5,985 nt of DNA from an uncultured Catenibacterium sp. (GTDB lineage: Bacteria > Bacillota_I > Bacilli_A > Erysipelotrichales > Coprobacillaceae), in contig NZ_CAAFOM010000019.1 of NCBI RefSeq assembly GCF_900764565.1, positions 1 through 5,985 on the forward strand, written 5' to 3'. Position numbers and translations under genes: made by a program. Below are positions 4,845 through 5,985 of this stretch, one piece after another (the stretch's first letter is position 1; every line of letters starts with the position of its first letter). Under the pieces are notes generated by a model. That model saw only the letters and a list, made by a program, of their open reading frames with translations. It was not told the origin of the DNA and made no database searches.

Positions 4845-4868
4845 AGAGCCAAGAGGTGACGCTTAAAA

Positions 4869-5985
4869 ATGGATATTAATAAGAAATATGAGCAATGGTT
4901 AAATTATGAAGACATGGACGCTTCATTAAAGGCAGAACTTGCCGGAATGACAGAAGAACAGAAGGAAGATGCTTTCTATAAGAATCTTGAATTCGGTACA
5001 GCAGGTATGCGTGGTATTTTAGGTGCAGGTACAAACCGTATGAACATCTATACAGTTCGTAAAGCAAATATGGGATTTGCGAAATATGTAGCTAACTTAC
5101 CAGAAGGTAAAGAACGTGGCGTAGCAATCAGCTATGATAACAGACATATGTCATATCGTTTTGCGATTGAATCAGCTAAGATTCTTGCAAAGTTTGGTAT
5201 TAAGTCTTATATCATGGAATCTTTAAGACCTACTCCAGAATTATCTTTCGCAGTACGTTATTTAAAATGTGCAGGTGGTATCATGATTACTGCTTCTCAT
5301 AACCCTAAGGAATATAACGGTTATAAAGTATATGATGATACTGGCTGTCAGTTAATCCCTGAATGGGGTGATATCGTTGTTGATTATGTAAATGAAATCG
5401 ATGATGAATTAGAAATCGAACAGATCAGTGATGAAGAAGCTTATCCATTTATTACATGGGTAGGAGAAGAAGTAGATGAAGCTTACTACAAAGCTGTCAT
5501 GGGAATTGAAATCAATCCTGGATTAGATAAGTCTGATTTCAAGATTGTTTATTCACCACAGCATGGTGCAGATAACATCCCTGTAAGAACATGCTTAAAG
5601 AGATTAGGTTATGATATTGTGCCAGTACTTGCACAGTGTGCACCTGATCCAGATTACACAAATACAAAGTCTCCAAACCCAGAAGTAGATGCTTCTTATG
5701 AATTAGCTATTAAGCTTGCGAAAGAAGTAGATGCTGATGTAGTCGCAATTACTGACCCAGATGGTGATAGACTTGGTGTTGTCGCAAAGCATAATGGTGA
5801 ATATGTATTAATGAGTGGTAACCAAAGTGCTGCAGTATATCTTGAATATATCTTATCTCAGAGAAAAGAGAAGGGTACATTACCTGATAATGCAGTTATG
5901 TACAATACTATTGTTACAAGTGATCTTGGTGAATTAGTTGCTAGAAACTATGGTGTTGATGTTGAAAAGACATTAACTGGATTCA
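4869..5985 (+). CDS. pgcA: Phosphoglucomutase/phosphomannomutase (alpha-D-phosphohexomutase), 3'-truncated by window
   Basis: The enzyme interconverts glucose-6-P and glucose-1-P (often also mannose phosphates) through a phosphoserine, feeding UDP-glucose, cell-wall and polysaccharide synthesis in the cytosol. The frame stays open from ATG 4869 to the window end: 372 codons plus one base. The early block EFGTAGMRG (41-49) is family-typical. TASHNP (141-146) carries the catalytic Ser143, and DPDGDR (296-301) is the Mg2+ loop. The sugar-binding loop and C-terminal phosphate-binding domain lie beyond the window. PgcA-type enzymes run to about 580 residues, so about two thirds is visible. The residues before EFGTAGMRG match the longer PgcA-like form, not the ~450-residue GlmM type. 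GAGGTGA at 4853-4859 sets the start. The gene follows a terminator and has its own promoter. Confidence 0.95.
   Translation, partial: MDINKKYEQWLNYEDMDASLKAELAGMTEEQKEDAFYKNLEFGTAGMRGILGAGTNRMNIYTVRKANMGFAKYVANLPEGKERGVAISYDNRHMSYRFAIESAKILAKFGIKSYIMESLRPTPELSFAVRYLKCAGGIMITASHNPKEYNGYKVYDDTGCQLIPEWGDIVVDYVNEIDDELEIEQISDEEAYPFITWVGEEVDEAYYKAVMGIEINPGLDKSDFKIVYSPQHGADNIPVRTCLKRLGYDIVPVLAQCAPDPDYTNTKSPNPEVDASYELAIKLAKEVDADVVAITDPDGDRLGVVAKHNGEYVLMSGNQSAAVYLEYILSQRKEKGTLPDNAVMYNTIVTSDLGELVARNYGVDVEKTLTGF

Noticed and set aside
4876..5067. 63-aa open frame on the - strand
   Set aside because: Antisense shadow of the phosphoglucomutase gene, whose motifs on the + strand are clear.
1..5985. CRISPR array, insertion sequence, tRNA/rRNA or phage/defence module
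   Set aside because: No spaced direct repeats, transposase motifs, cloverleaf-like sequences or defence-type domains were seen; the genes are mostly housekeeping.

Overview
This is a low-GC Gram-positive (Bacillota) chromosomal segment. The AT-rich codon use, strong AAGGAGG and GAGGTGA ribosome binding sites, an HPr with both His15 and Ser46, and extended -10 promoters all point that way. The overall look suggests a gut Firmicute, perhaps Erysipelotrichia, but that placement is an impression and not a demonstrated assignment. The first 32 bases are Illumina TruSeq adapter, so the window starts at an untrimmed contig edge and the first gene is artificially cut.

Layout: (1) 34-781, + strand: the C-terminal end of an AI-2E/PerM-family membrane protein, followed two bases later by an unrecognised 151-aa cytosolic protein. 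(2) 782-1222: a stand-alone HPr gene (ptsH) with an upstream CRE-like site, a perfect extended -10 and a strong terminator. (3) 1297-2418, + strand: a reduced FtsX/MacB-like membrane protein with no ATPase partner and almost no cytoplasmic loop between TM2 and TM3. (4) 2415-3392, - strand: a D-cysteine desulfhydrase-like PLP enzyme. It converges on the permease gene so that both stop codons lie in one CTAG inside a 20-bp perfect palindrome. (5) 3492-4670, + strand: an HD-domain phosphohydrolase-like protein and a YbaK/EbsC-type Cys-tRNA(Pro) deacylase, closed by a terminator that includes the deacylase stop codon. (6) 4671-4868: a control region rich in short palindromes. (7) 4869 to the window end: a phosphoglucomutase/phosphomannomutase gene, cut at about two thirds of its usual length.

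Functionally this is mostly housekeeping. HPr carries phosphate for PTS sugar uptake and, through Ser46, would report glycolytic state to CcpA. The phosphoglucomutase links glucose-6-P to glucose-1-P for envelope and polysaccharide synthesis. The deacylase edits Cys-tRNA(Pro), and the PLP enzyme probably breaks down D-cysteine. I see no mobile element, CRISPR array, RNA gene or clear undescribed multi-gene system. The most interesting items are the shared palindromic gene end, the loop-less orphan FtsX-like protein, and an AGCGCT-centred motif found three times, always between genes.
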